From: Kordiimonas aquimaris
Lineage (GTDB): Bacteria > Pseudomonadota > Alphaproteobacteria > Sphingomonadales > Kordiimonadaceae
Assembly: GCF_025574485.1 (NCBI RefSeq)
Contig: NZ_JAOBPO010000001.1
Coordinates: 565,501-629,500 of the forward strand
Reading direction: 5' to 3'
Length of the DNA: 64,000 nt
Part shown: one piece after another, positions 36,172 through 45,660 of the stretch
How the letters are laid out: the number at the start of each line of letters is the position of its first letter
How positions within the stretch are numbered: position 1 is the stretch's first letter
Program-made: the position numbers and the translations under genes
The notes under the pieces: generated by a model
Database searches by the model: none
What the model was told of the DNA's origin: nothing
What the model saw: only the letters and a program-made list of their open reading frames with translations

Positions 36172-36927
36172 TTATGTTTTTATTTCTGCACTGGCTGCTT
36201 GAATAAAGGCCCAAACCTCTTTTGAAAATGGTGGCTTGGGACCGTCTTCCGGCCAGTCATCCATATTGTCATAAAGCTTGGCCGCTCCTGCTGCGAGTGC
36301 TGGGTCCATATCAAGTAAAGGCTGCATCATCGCATTCCATTCGCGAGCGATGGCTTGCGCCTCTGGGCTAGTTGGGTCAGTGCCCACCAATGCTTCTGCT
36401 CGTGCAATTAAGGCAGGCCATGCTTGCTCGTTGGCTTTAATGGCTTCTTCCGGCATGGCTGACTTTGCCGCCGCCCATCGTTCCTGTTCTTCGGCTGTGT
36501 AAAATTTATCCCACACTTTTTGCCATTTCTCATGTGTCATTACATTTTCTCCCATTTTGATAATGTGACAAAGTGTGGAGAGGTCTGCGGGTTCGCCGGC
36601 TTCGACACAGGCGAGAGATTCGTCAATAAGGCGAAGCGTTGCTTCAGCTTCTGTGAGCTGTTTGAGCGCAATATCCTTTTGCATTTCCAGTATTTGAGCG
36701 GCGCTCCAGTCACTTGTGCTGATCATATCCTTGATCTTTGCCAGTGTTAGGCCGGTGCGTTTCAGCATCTGGATTTGTTGCAGGCGGGCTATGTCTTTGT
36801 AGGCATAAACGCGCTGTCGTGACTCAGTGCGTCCGGGCTCAATAAGCCCTAACTTTTCGTAATGCCTGAGGGCGCGAACAGTAACACCTGATCGTGTTGA
36901 TAATTCGCCTATCGATAATAGTTTCAT
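36172..36927 (-). CDS. MerR family regulator with TipAS domain
   Basis: A 251-residue protein. The MerR helix-turn-helix is at about 3-70 (SIGELSTRSGVTVRALRHYEKLGLIEPGR, YAYKDIARLQQIQML), followed by a coiled linker and a C-terminal TipAS-type effector domain (MTHEKWQKVWDKFY, AKSAMPEEAIKANEQAWPALI). TipAS domains bind small molecules such as thiopeptides. The ATG has AAGGA 8 nt upstream. A perfect 17-bp palindrome lies 35 bp before the start. Confidence 0.88.
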   Translation of the reverse strand: MKLLSIGELSTRSGVTVRALRHYEKLGLIEPGRTESRQRVYAYKDIARLQQIQMLKRTGLTLAKIKDMISTSDWSAAQILEMQKDIALKQLTEAEATLRLIDESLACVEAGEPADLSTLCHIIKMGENVMTHEKWQKVWDKFYTAEEQERWAAAKSAMPEEAIKANEQAWPALIARAEALVGTDPTSPEAQAIAREWNAMMQPLLDMDPALAAGAAKLYDNMDDWPEDGPKPPFSKEVWAFIQAASAEIKT

Positions 36928-36961
36928 GGCCGCATTCCTTTCCACAAATCACCGTGTGGGG

Positions 36962-36978
36962 CCTGACGTAACGTCAGG
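36962..36978. promoter_or_regulatory. 17-bp palindrome, probable MerR operator
   Basis: CCTGACGT-A-ACGTCAGG is a perfect 8+1+8 palindrome, 35-51 bp upstream of the MerR/TipAS ATG. MerR-type regulators bind inverted repeats of this size within promoters. TTGCAC abuts it on the minus strand as a possible -35, but no good -10 follows at 19-20 bp. Confidence 0.65.
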
Positions 36979-37074
36979 TGCAAGAACTTTTTTCAAGTGT
37001 CTTACACTTTATCGAAAGATTGAATGCGAAAATACGTATTAAGTGCCTTGATGCTTTGCCAAATAATTTATTAA

Positions 37075-37602
37075 CTATTGCTTCTGCATAAAGATTGTTA
37101 CCTCAGCAAACACAATACCGAATTTCTTGATGTAAGACCGGTTCATGATGGTATTCTCGTCAAACGCCCACATCCAATCCTGAAAGTTTACGCGGTATGT
37201 TGTGTTATCAACGGGCAGGTCCATTTCATAACGCCAGTAAAATGCGTTGCCAAATGATGTTCCTTTGGCCGGGCCGGCAATGTCGGCGGCACCACCTTCA
37301 AATGTATTATCGCCGGTGTCCGTTATTGTCCAAAGGCGTTTGGTAACGCCGTCACCGATGCTGTAATTAAATGTTTCGTCCAGTGTGATGGTATCGCCGC
37401 GGACTTTGCCATCAATATCGACAATAAAGCGCTGTAACAGGTTGCCATCACGGTCCTGAACAATGCCCCAGCCGCGCACATCTCCCTCAAAGAAATTGAA
37501 AAGATTGAACGGGGCACCAGCATCCAGATATTTTTCACCGTCAACTGAAATTGAACAGGCAGAAACCGCCAGAGCGCCTAACAGGCCAATAATACGTTTC
37601 AT
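37075..37602 (-). CDS. DUF3833 family lipoprotein
   Basis: A 175-residue protein with a lipobox LAVSACS (Cys16) and the DUF3833 pattern: FNLFNFFEGDVRGWGIVQDRDGNLLQRF, GKVRGDTITLDETF, and RYEMDLPVDNTTYRVNFQDWMW. Function unknown. DUF3833 genes are often next to DUF2878 in proteobacterial lipid/photooxidative-stress clusters; here DUF2878 is the next gene upstream. Confidence 0.82.
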   Translation of the reverse strand: MKRIIGLLGALAVSACSISVDGEKYLDAGAPFNLFNFFEGDVRGWGIVQDRDGNLLQRFIVDIDGKVRGDTITLDETFNYSIGDGVTKRLWTITDTGDNTFEGGAADIAGPAKGTSFGNAFYWRYEMDLPVDNTTYRVNFQDWMWAFDENTIMNRSYIKKFGIVFAEVTIFMQKQ

Positions 37603-37611
37603 GAAATTACC

Positions 37612-38145
37612 TCATTTAATCAGTTTTTTTGGGTTTAACTGTGTGCGGAACAAGCTGCTGATCTGCATAAATATCGGCATCATGATCAACCAAGCTGCAC
37701 CAATGATGGCCATTGCCAAAATTGTTTCTGGCCCAAAGCTAACAGCCTCGAAGCGCACGCCTGCCAAGTAACTGAAGGGTGCGGCAATCCCGATGACGAA
37801 TGTTCCAATAATTGGGCGGGTCATGAAGAATGTGAAGCTGTGTAGAAACGTGCCTGCAAAACCCAACCATATGCTCATTAGCCAGAACGGAATAGGTAGC
37901 GGTGCGGGGTTGGGGTCAAAAATATACAAACCAAATTTCGCCAGTAAACTGTCTGTAAGAATACCGATGCCACCACATGTTACGATCACCTTCAGGTCGT
38001 CTCGCCACTGCGGCACCAACAAGAGATGCAAAATTAAAAGGAGGGCAAGCAGCCATTCGTAGCGTTCTTGGCCAAGAATGGCCGTGAACCAAAGAGCCTG
38101 ATACCAGACGATATTGACCAGGTTATTATATTTAATGCCTAACAT
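37612..38145 (-). CDS. DUF2878 family membrane protein
   Basis: A 177-residue protein with about six membrane helices and the DUF2878 signature NLVNIVWYQALWF near the start, ILTDSLLAKFGLYIF, and PFWLMSIWLGFAGTFLHS. Function unknown. It is 9 bp from the DUF3833 gene and transcribed first, so the two form an operon. The cyclopropane-synthase, amine-oxidase and SDR partners found in related clusters are absent here. Confidence 0.82.
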   Translation of the reverse strand: MLGIKYNNLVNIVWYQALWFTAILGQERYEWLLALLLILHLLLVPQWRDDLKVIVTCGGIGILTDSLLAKFGLYIFDPNPAPLPIPFWLMSIWLGFAGTFLHSFTFFMTRPIIGTFVIGIAAPFSYLAGVRFEAVSFGPETILAMAIIGAAWLIMMPIFMQISSLFRTQLNPKKLIK

Positions 38146-38329
38146 GACACTTCATACGTGCGGCAACTGCGTTTGGAGTATTTTTTCTGTTTTTGGTATG
38201 CCTGTCACACAATAAAAACAGCCACAGTGGTTCATAACTGCATGTGCCGGTATGCAAAAAAGCGCACTTCAATTCATTAAATTGCTGCCAATTTATAGCT
38301 CATACTTTAATCAACATAGGAATGGTTTC

Positions 38330-38989
38330 ATGACACGGACAGTATATTTTGTTTCTGGCAGCCCGTTTGCGTGGCGCGTAATGCTGGCAATGGGCCTGAA
38401 GGGCTTGGAATATGAGGCAGTAGAGCTGCATGGCAGCAAAGGTGACCTGAAAACCCCGGAATATTTACAATTGAACCCGCGTGGCAAAGTGCCGGTTTTG
38501 GTCGACGGTGATGTGACGGTTTACGAGTCTCTGGCTATACTGGCTTATCTGGACCGCGCTTATCCTGAAAAACAAATTTTTGGCCACACGCCAGCTGATG
38601 CGGCGCTTATATGGCAACGTGTTGCTGAGGTTGATGCTTATCTTGGTGCCGCTATGGTTGGCGCTGTGCGTCCTGTTTTCACTGGTGCATACGAGGGCAA
38701 AGAAAGCGAGATTAACGAGAGTTTCGCTACTATTCGTGCAGAAATTACTACCGCTAATCAGTGGCTTGGTGACAATGACTTTATAGTAGGTAACACACCA
38801 ACCGCTGCAGATATTACACTGTATCCGGCACTTGCGATGCTGGCACGTGTCGGTTCGGCTATTGATGTACCAGGTATAACGCCAAACTTGCCTGATTATA
38901 CATCCGAGCTTCCTGCTTTGGTGGCGTGGATGAAACGTATTGAAGCATTGCCGGGTTATGACGCTGCTTACCCTCCTCATTGGCGCTAA
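38330..38989 (+). CDS. Glutathione S-transferase
   Basis: A 219-residue protein with a thioredoxin-like N-terminal domain (VYFVSGSPFAWRVMLAM, then GKVPVLVDGDVTVYESLAILAYLDR) and an all-helical C-terminal domain. GSTs conjugate glutathione to electrophiles or isomerise substrates. ATG 38330 has GGA 10 nt upstream; the open frame upstream is not GST-like. A hairpin follows the stop. Confidence 0.88.
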   Translation: MTRTVYFVSGSPFAWRVMLAMGLKGLEYEAVELHGSKGDLKTPEYLQLNPRGKVPVLVDGDVTVYESLAILAYLDRAYPEKQIFGHTPADAALIWQRVAEVDAYLGAAMVGAVRPVFTGAYEGKESEINESFATIRAEITTANQWLGDNDFIVGNTPTAADITLYPALAMLARVGSAIDVPGITPNLPDYTSELPALVAWMKRIEALPGYDAAYPPHWR

Positions 38990-39009
38990 AGTAAAGCGAT
39001 CAATGTAGG

Positions 39010-39039
39010 ATAGAGGGCAACATGGTCGTTGTCCTCTAT
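39010..39039 (+). terminator. Hairpin after GST gene
   Basis: ATAGAGGGCAAC (39010-39021) pairs with GTTGTCCTCTAT (39028-39039), 12 pairs with one G-U and a 6-nt loop. It is 21 bp after the GST stop. The T-run is weak. Confidence 0.55.
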
Positions 39040-39125
39040 TGTCACATGGTTCCACCTATTCCTTGTAGATACGGGTGGATTAGTTTTTCTGACTAAGCGG
39101 ACTATTATTTCAGCTAACACTAGCG

Positions 39126-39153
39126 TTGACGCCGTACTGGTTGCGCCTATACT
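39126..39153 (+). promoter_or_regulatory. Probable sigma-70 promoter of argG
   Basis: TTGACG, 16-bp spacer, TATACT at 39148-39153, 33 bp before the argG ATG. Both hexamers are close to consensus. Confidence 0.65.
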
Positions 39154-39185
39154 CGCGGCGTTTCAAGTATTTCCGGAGTTTTCAG

Positions 39186-40421
39186 ATGGCTGAAAAAATT
39201 AATAAAGTTGTGCTTGCCTACTCAGGCGGCCTCGATACGTCGATCATTTTGAAATGGTTGCAGGTAACTTATGACTGTGAAGTGGTGACTTTCACTGCTG
39301 ACCTTGGTCAGGGCGAGGAGCTTGAGCCAGCACGACGAAAAGCGGAAATGCTTGGTATCAAAGAGATATTCATTGACGATCTGCGTGAAGAGTTTGTAGC
39401 GGACTATGTGTTCCCGATGTTTCGTGCCAACACAGTTTACGAAGGGCAGTATCTGCTCGGCACTGCTATTGCGCGGCCACTGATTGCCAAACGTCAGATC
39501 GAAATTGCCAAAGCAGTTGGTGCTGACGCTGTTTGCCACGGTGCCACAGGCAAGGGTAATGATCAGGTGCGTTTTGAACTTGGATACTATGCTTTAAACC
39601 CTGATATCAAAGTGATAGCACCATGGCGTGAATGGGATTTGCATTCTCGTACCGACCTGATCAATTTTGCAGAGCAACACCAGATACCTGTACCAAAAGA
39701 TAAACGCGGCGAAAGCCCGTTTAGTGTTGATGCGAACTTGCTCCACACGTCAAGCGAAGGCAAAGCTCTTGAAGATCCGTGGATGGAAGCTGAAGGGCAT
39801 GTTTACAGCCGCACAGATGATCCTGTTGCAGATGCACCAGTTGAGCCTGAGTATATCGAGATTGAGTTTGAGAAAGGTGACGCTGTCGCGATAAACGGCG
39901 TTGCCATGACGCCTGCGACGATGCTGACGGCACTTAATGATCATGGCCGCAAACACGGTATTGGTCGACTTGATCTGCTTGAAAACCGGTTTGTTGGCAT
40001 GAAATCTCGAGGTATTTATGAAACCCCTGGCGGCACGATATTGCTTGCAGCACATCGAGGCATTGAGCAAATCACGCTTGATAAGGGTGCGATGCATCTC
40101 AAGGACGAGATTATGCCGAAGTATGCCGAGGCCATATATAATGGCTTCTGGTTTAGCCCTGAACGTGAAATGATGCAGGCCTTGATTGACCAAAGTCAGG
40201 AGTTTGTCGCCGGTACGGTGCGCCTCATGCTTTATAAGGGTGCTGCGCATGTTGTTGGACGGAAAAGCCAGTACAGTCTTTATTCGATGGAGCACGTTAC
40301 GTTCGAGGAAGACAGCGTTTACGACCAGCGTGATGCTGAAGGCTTTATCAAGCTTAATGCGCTGCGCCTGCAACTTCTTAAACGCCGAGGCAAGGTCACC
40401 GAACCGCCAGCTTATGATTGA
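39186..40421 (+). CDS. argG: Argininosuccinate synthase
   Basis: A 411-residue enzyme of normal length. The ATP P-loop is [15 protein letters not shown], followed by [39 protein letters not shown] and [12 protein letters not shown]. It joins citrulline and aspartate in arginine synthesis. GGAG is 8 nt before the ATG. The arginine-like exported ureohydrolase is 3.6 kb upstream, with no sign of shared control. Confidence 0.97.
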   Translation: MAEKINKVVLAYSGGLDTSIILKWLQVTYDCEVVTFTADLGQGEELEPARRKAEMLGIKEIFIDDLREEFVADYVFPMFRANTVYEGQYLLGTAIARPLIAKRQIEIAKAVGADAVCHGATGKGNDQVRFELGYYALNPDIKVIAPWREWDLHSRTDLINFAEQHQIPVPKDKRGESPFSVDANLLHTSSEGKALEDPWMEAEGHVYSRTDDPVADAPVEPEYIEIEFEKGDAVAINGVAMTPATMLTALNDHGRKHGIGRLDLLENRFVGMKSRGIYETPGGTILLAAHRGIEQITLDKGAMHLKDEIMPKYAEAIYNGFWFSPEREMMQALIDQSQEFVAGTVRLMLYKGAAHVVGRKSQYSLYSMEHVTFEEDSVYDQRDAEGFIKLNALRLQLLKRRGKVTEPPAYD

Positions 40422-40481
40422 TCATACATATACTCGCTTAAGAAATTGAGTAGCTAGACAGACAAATTAACAAGGAAAATT

Positions 40482-41414
40482 ATGGCCGACATTCTCATAA
40501 TTATCGCGCCTGTTTTCCTTGTTTTGTTGCTGGGTTATGCGCTTGGGAAAACCAAACTGTTTCCTGAAGGTGCCAGCGATGTTCTTATTACATTTGTCTG
40601 GTATATTGCTATTCCATCCCTGATGTTTCGGGAAATAGCGTCCCGTGACTTGCCTCAAACACATGAACTGCTGTTGGTTGCTTCTTACTATACACCGGTA
40701 GTTTTGCTTTATTTTTGTGCTGTCTTGATTGCCCGGTTTGTTTTCAAACTCTCTGCGGCAGAGCAAGGCATTTTTGCTTTGTCTGCGTGTTTCTCCAATG
40801 GTGGCTTCATTGGTATTCCGTTGCTCGATGGTGCTTTTGGCAAAGAAGGAGTGCGGCTGTTGTTGGTGATCCTCAGTTTCCAGAGCATTCTGTTGCTGAC
40901 GACAACAACAATATTGATTGAAAGTACGGATAAAGCTGCAAGTGTTCTTGGAATTATCAAAAAAACGCTCAATCGTATTTTCCATAACCCACTTCTTATT
41001 GCTTTGATGAGCAGCCTGATATGGGCTGGGCTTGGTATTCCGTTCCCTCACTGGTTAGACCGTGTACTTGCCTTGCCAGCACAATCAGCATCACCTGTTG
41101 GTTTGTTTGCGGCAGGCATGGCGCTTTCCGGAGTTGCTATTGCAGGTGATCTGCGACATGCCTCAATTTCAGTTTTATGGAAAGCGGTAGCTATCCCCGC
41201 AGCGGTATTCATTATCACACATTATGTTGTGGAGTTGCAGCCGCTTTGGGTAGCGGTCGCAACGTTGACAGCAGCCTTGCCTACAGGGATGGTTGCATAC
41301 AGTTTTTCTGCACAATACGGAGGCGTGGGCTCCCGGCGTGCGGCAAGTACAGTGCTTATTTCAACTGCTATCTCGTTCTTTACCTTGTCATTCCTGCTTT
41401 ATGTGCTGACCTAG
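40482..41414 (+). CDS. AEC family transporter
   Basis: A 310-residue protein with 10 predicted helices of the auxin-efflux carrier family (IIIAPVFLVLLLGYALGK, FSNGGFIGIPLLDGAFG, LPTGMVAYSFSAQYG). AEC proteins export organic acids or auxin-like compounds; substrate not clear. AAGGA is 9 nt before the ATG. Convergent with the DUF3108-like gene. Confidence 0.85.
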   Translation: MADILIIIAPVFLVLLLGYALGKTKLFPEGASDVLITFVWYIAIPSLMFREIASRDLPQTHELLLVASYYTPVVLLYFCAVLIARFVFKLSAAEQGIFALSACFSNGGFIGIPLLDGAFGKEGVRLLLVILSFQSILLLTTTTILIESTDKAASVLGIIKKTLNRIFHNPLLIALMSSLIWAGLGIPFPHWLDRVLALPAQSASPVGLFAAGMALSGVAIAGDLRHASISVLWKAVAIPAAVFIITHYVVELQPLWVAVATLTAALPTGMVAYSFSAQYGGVGSRRAASTVLISTAISFFTLSFLLYVLT

Positions 41415-41416
41415 TA

Positions 41417-42133
41417 TTAGGGAGTTGCCTTGCGTTCAAAATGGAGTGGTTGACCTACAACATCAATACGAACGATTTTTTGCGGTAATGCCTTAGAGAC
41501 ATATATAATATTTTCAGGTGTACCGCCTTTAAGGTTTACCTTGTGCGCTTCAAAGGTGCCCGCAGGTGTTTTTACCGTCTCTTGCCCAGCATGAATGATC
41601 TGTATGGACTCTGTTTTATTCGACATCGTATTAAACCAAGGCAACTCCATTTGAAAACCGTCGTCTAATGGCAGCGCACTAATGATACCAAACACAGCCA
41701 TGCGTAACACGGCATTATCATTGCTGTTAATGGGTACAATGCGTTCTGGCTTGTCGGATTGATTGATGGTTACTTTGCCTGAGAGCACACTGTCATTCCA
41801 TTCAAAATCAAAAACGGTGCGGTTTTTGCCGATTGCAAAATCAATATCTACAGTTCTTGGCATTAGCGTTGCGGCATCAAGTATACCAGTTGCCGTTTCC
41901 AGAATGTTTGGCTACATTTCTGTTCGGTCTTCGATGACATATATATCACCGTCACGGCGCATACTGTATGCCATGCTGCCAGCAGCAGAGCCGTCTTTGA
42001 TCAGTACCATCGAAAAGGGCCGCAAGTCAGCACGGGAAAAGTCAACGCTGGTGCGCCAATCAGTATTGGCAGCAAAACTACTTGCTGAAAAAATTGCTGT
42101 GCTGAAAGCAACAAGAAGAGGTAGGTGTTTCAT
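41417..42133 (-). pseudogene. DUF3108-like exported protein broken by an amber codon
   Basis: Two open pieces lie in the same frame. The first starts at ATG 42133 (GGAG 6 nt upstream), has a signal peptide (LPLLVAFSTAIFSASSFA) and runs to TAG at 41914-41912 after DRTEM. The second continues at once (PNILETATGILDAATLMPRTVDIDF) to 41417. Joined, they give one protein of about 238 residues, with the DUF3108-like pattern of a small periplasmic beta-rich protein. A single TAG separates them and nothing is missing between. This may be a recent nonsense mutation, a sequencing error or a readthrough stop. The downstream piece alone lacks a signal peptide. Confidence 0.75.
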
Positions 42134-42377
42134 TGTGAGCTCCATAGCGGCATTAAAGTGCCGTAGGTTATGGTGGTTCAAAATCACCATAACGTCGCTA
42201 CTCATCTCAAGGATATCTAACTTTAGTTTATTTTTTGCGAACAGGTGATCGAATATCATTGCATGTATATTGATACGATTATGACATTGTCTTTGTGCAA
42301 TGCTTAAGGTTTAACTGGCGATGACGTACTAACGGGCTATATCTTGGCAGGCTGTGTTTTAAAACAAAGGAATGCTG

Positions 42378-42968
42378 ATGAAGCTGTATTATTCAAAGAC
42401 ATCTCCCTATGCGCGCAAGGTTCTGCTTTTGGCCAAGCATCTAGATTTGGACAATGACATTGAGGTTGTTTCAACAATCCCGCTTGAGGCCGACGACGCG
42501 TTTTTGACAGTTAATCCGCTTTCCAAGGTGCCGGCGCTTTCACAGGCAGGGGAAACGCCTCTGTTCGATAGTCGTGTCATCGCCGAGTTTTTGCTGGACC
42601 GCGCAGGCATGAATGACACTGGTCGCAACAAAACCGAGATTCTGAAACGTCAAGCTCTAGCTGATGGTATGATGGACGCAGCTGTCGCAGCAGTTATGGA
42701 GAGCAAGCGTGTTGACGCCGAGCAATCTGCTTACTGGATGGAGCGATGGCACAGTGCACTGGATCGCTCAATTGCTTGTCTTGAAGACGGTACGGTTAAC
42801 GCCCTTGAAAGTTGGGGGCTGGACAGTATCGCTATTGCTTGTGCGTTGGACTATATCTGCTTCCGGTTACCTGAGGTGGCATGGCAAGCGAAATACCCGA
42901 ACACAGCTGCTTGGTATGAGCGTGTAATAGCGCGTGAAGATATGCAAAACACGAACCCGCGCGGTTAA
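42378..42968 (+). CDS. Glutathione S-transferase family protein
   Basis: A 196-residue GST with YYSKTSPYARKVLL at the N-terminus, SKVPAL and DSRVIAEFLLDR as the thioredoxin-fold glutathione site, and a helical C-terminal part. AAGGA is 7 nt before ATG 42378; ATG 42372 is too close to it. Function within GSTs is not evident. Confidence 0.85.
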   Translation: MKLYYSKTSPYARKVLLLAKHLDLDNDIEVVSTIPLEADDAFLTVNPLSKVPALSQAGETPLFDSRVIAEFLLDRAGMNDTGRNKTEILKRQALADGMMDAAVAAVMESKRVDAEQSAYWMERWHSALDRSIACLEDGTVNALESWGLDSIAIACALDYICFRLPEVAWQAKYPNTAAWYERVIAREDMQNTNPRG

Positions 42969-43029
42969 ATGCTAAAACGTGACAGGCATCAGGCGCCGCT
43001 CTAGCGCCTAATGTCTATTGAAGTAAGAG

Positions 43030-44670
43030 TTATTTACCAGCTCGTTGTTTGTCGCGGTTGGCTTTAAATTCAGTACCTTCGCGCCAGTTTGGCCATATAT
43101 CACTGTCAACAATCATGCGGCCCATGTTGTAGTATAACTGCAAGTCCTCTACGGCACCTGTAAAGTCCCAATCATCGGTGATTTCATCTGATGGTTTGTG
43201 GTAATTGTTGGCCAGATACTCTGCATTTTTCTGCTCGATATAGGCTCGTCCAAATTCTTTGTGGGTAACGCCTGTGTTGGGGTACAGCATCGGAACACCA
43301 AATTTGGCGAGTTCAAAATGATCTGAACGGTAAAAATAACCTTTCTCTGGCTCCGTATCAGCTACGAGTGTGCGGCCTTGCTCAGATGCTGCTTCAGCAA
43401 TTATGTCATCCAGTTCCGAGTTGCCGTAACCAACAATGGTGATGTCGCTCGTCGGCCCGTAATAATTCAGTCCGTCCATGTTCAAGCCTGCAACAGTCTG
43501 GGCAAGTGGATGTAGCGGGTTTGCCGCATAATATGCGGAGCCAAGCAAGCCTTGCTCTTCTGCCGTAACAGCCAGAAACATCACAGAACGCTTGGGTGGG
43601 TTAGGTGCAGTAACATAAAGGTTTGCCAGTTCCAGCAGACCACCTGTACCGGTAGCATTATCAAGGGCGCCGTTATAAATACCATCGCCATCAATGGTTG
43701 GATCCGTTCCCAAGTGATCCCAGTGTGCCATATAAATAAAGGTTTCATCGGGCGCTTCGCTACCCTTTATCATGGCGGCCACATTACGCGATGTGACATG
43801 ATTAACCTGGCTATTGAAGCTGGTTGAGGCCTTAAGGTTCATTGGAACTGCCTTAAAGCCGGGCAATTGAGCAGCTTGTGTTAGAGCGGCCCGGTCTAGC
43901 CCGGCGCTTGTAAACAGCTGGTCTGCAGCTTCAACTGTAATCCATCCTTCAACAGCCGCCAGATTTGCGCCTTTGTTGGTGCGCACAGTGTCGAACTGTG
44001 GCCCTGTCCAGCTGCTATCAACTGTTTCCCATGGGTATGCCGCCGGTTTTGTCTGGTGAATGATCAATGCACCAGCGGCGCCTTGCTTGGCTGCTTCATC
44101 AAACTTGTAACCCCAACGCCCATAATAAGTCATGCTGTTACCATTAAAAACGGCATCATCCTGTGTTGCAAACCCGGGATCGTTTATCAGCATCACAACA
44201 GTTTTGCCGGTAACGTCGATCCCTTCATAGTCGTTCCATCCACGCTCTGGTGCGTTGATGCCGTAGCCCACAAAAACAAGGTCGCTATCGCTTAGAGATG
44301 TTTCCGTTTGCTCGCGGCGTGTCCAAATGACTTGGTCCGTCCGATAATCAAAGGAAAGTGCGTCTTCACCGCCCAAAATGGTCAGTGCAGGGCTGTCCAT
44401 TGTTTCAATGGAAGCAAGGGGAACATTTTGTATATAACTGTTCCCGTTTGCAGGTTCTAACCCCATACTCCGGAAAGCATTCTCTAGATACTGGATTGTC
44501 AGTTCTTCACCGCGTGTGCCTGGGGCCCGCCCACCAAAAGCATCAGATGATAGCACTTCAACATGTTTGCGCAGTCCATCATTTGACAGTTGATACGCGG
44601 TGTTCTCTTCTGTGCTACAGCCTGTTGCAACCATTGCTGCAACACTCATGCATGCAATCTGTTTAAACAT
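43030..44670 (-). CDS. M28 family metallopeptidase with PA domain
   Basis: A 546-residue lipoprotein (lipobox VATGC, Cys18). A PA-like domain at about 130-260 is inserted before the M28 zinc peptidase core: YMAHWDHLG, NGALDNATGTGGLLELA, VTAEEQGLLGS, NMDG and YFYRSDHFELAKFG. These give both zinc ligands and the catalytic Glu. The family includes aminopeptidases and glutamate carboxypeptidase-like enzymes. It probably digests peptides in the periplasm or at the outer membrane. Confidence 0.9.
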   Translation of the reverse strand: MFKQIACMSVAAMVATGCSTEENTAYQLSNDGLRKHVEVLSSDAFGGRAPGTRGEELTIQYLENAFRSMGLEPANGNSYIQNVPLASIETMDSPALTILGGEDALSFDYRTDQVIWTRREQTETSLSDSDLVFVGYGINAPERGWNDYEGIDVTGKTVVMLINDPGFATQDDAVFNGNSMTYYGRWGYKFDEAAKQGAAGALIIHQTKPAAYPWETVDSSWTGPQFDTVRTNKGANLAAVEGWITVEAADQLFTSAGLDRAALTQAAQLPGFKAVPMNLKASTSFNSQVNHVTSRNVAAMIKGSEAPDETFIYMAHWDHLGTDPTIDGDGIYNGALDNATGTGGLLELANLYVTAPNPPKRSVMFLAVTAEEQGLLGSAYYAANPLHPLAQTVAGLNMDGLNYYGPTSDITIVGYGNSELDDIIAEAASEQGRTLVADTEPEKGYFYRSDHFELAKFGVPMLYPNTGVTHKEFGRAYIEQKNAEYLANNYHKPSDEITDDWDFTGAVEDLQLYYNMGRMIVDSDIWPNWREGTEFKANRDKQRAGK

Positions 44671-44734
44671 ATTTCACCCCTAAAAATTAGCTCTAGGTGC
44701 AACAGTGGCGAACACTCGCTTACCTGTCAATCTT

Positions 44735-44761
44735 CATGAGATGTTTGCGAAATTGCATGAG
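44735..44761. promoter_or_regulatory. CATGAG direct repeat at 21-bp spacing
   Basis: CATGAG occurs at 44735-44740 and again at 44756-44761, exactly 21 bp apart, 89-115 bp before the outer-membrane barrel gene. LytTR regulators bind pairs of direct repeats about two helical turns apart, and a LytTR gene lies just past the barrel gene. Confidence 0.35.
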
Positions 44762-44849
44762 CGGTTCGCGGCCCGCTTATGTGGAAATGAGGAATGTATG
44801 TGCATCATCCTGACACCAAAATCGAACAAACAGCTTTCAGGAGGAAACA

Positions 44850-45644
44850 ATGAATAAAAGAATAATAAAAAGTTTGGTATGTGCATCGGCATTGAGTGTG
44901 GCGGCCCCAGTGACGGCAGATGAGGAAAAGAGGGATAGCTTTATCAGTTACTCCTTCATTGAAGGTGCATATGTGCACAATGACTTTAGTCCAAACGGTT
45001 TAGTCATTTCAGATAGTGACGGTGTGGGTGATACAACAGACGATAATCTTGGCACTCTCTTTGGTGCGACAGGTAAAGGCGGTGCTGGTCGTTTTTCAGT
45101 GGAATTGTATAACGGCGATTCAGTAGGTCTGCATTTCGTGGGTGATTACCTGCAAACCAATCATGATTTACGTATCGATGTGGTCAGCCTTGCTGGGGCA
45201 ACAGCAAGCGGTATTCTAGCGACAAAACAAGAAGAACTAAGATTTGCTCTCGGCCTGAACACGATGGTTTCTGATAGCATAAGTGTGTTTGCAGAGCTGG
45301 GCTTTGTTAATACCAAGACTGCCTTTGCTGAGGCTGACTTGGTTTTAGGTACTGGCGGTACGGTTGTTGCGGATGTTAGTTCTGCAAGCGGCAGCCGAAA
45401 AGCGTTAGACGGTCGAGTAGGTTTCCGTGCGATGGTAACTGACCATTTTGAGTTTACTGGATACGCGCGGTATAACGGCAACGGTAAGATTGTGAGTGAC
45501 GGTGCTGGCGGGGCCGACTTTTCCCATAAAATACAAGCAGGCGCGGGCGGCTTTTATCATTTTAACAACAGCATTTCTCTTGGCGCAGATTATGAATTTG
45601 CCAAGCCTGGCCGTTTACGCTTAGTGGCACGCCTTAGTTTTTAA
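44850..45644 (+). CDS. Outer-membrane beta-barrel protein
   Basis: A 264-residue protein with a signal peptide (LVCASALSVAAPVTA) and strands alternating in polarity to the end, finishing LRLVARLSF with a C-terminal Phe for BAM insertion. It resembles small opacity- or OmpW-like barrels; no ligand evident. AGGAGG 5 nt before the ATG is a strong ribosome site. It is convergent with the LytTR gene. Confidence 0.7.
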   Translation: MNKRIIKSLVCASALSVAAPVTADEEKRDSFISYSFIEGAYVHNDFSPNGLVISDSDGVGDTTDDNLGTLFGATGKGGAGRFSVELYNGDSVGLHFVGDYLQTNHDLRIDVVSLAGATASGILATKQEELRFALGLNTMVSDSISVFAELGFVNTKTAFAEADLVLGTGGTVVADVSSASGSRKALDGRVGFRAMVTDHFEFTGYARYNGNGKIVSDGAGGADFSHKIQAGAGGFYHFNNSISLGADYEFAKPGRLRLVARLSF

Positions 45645-45660
45645 CTTCAAATTAATGTTG

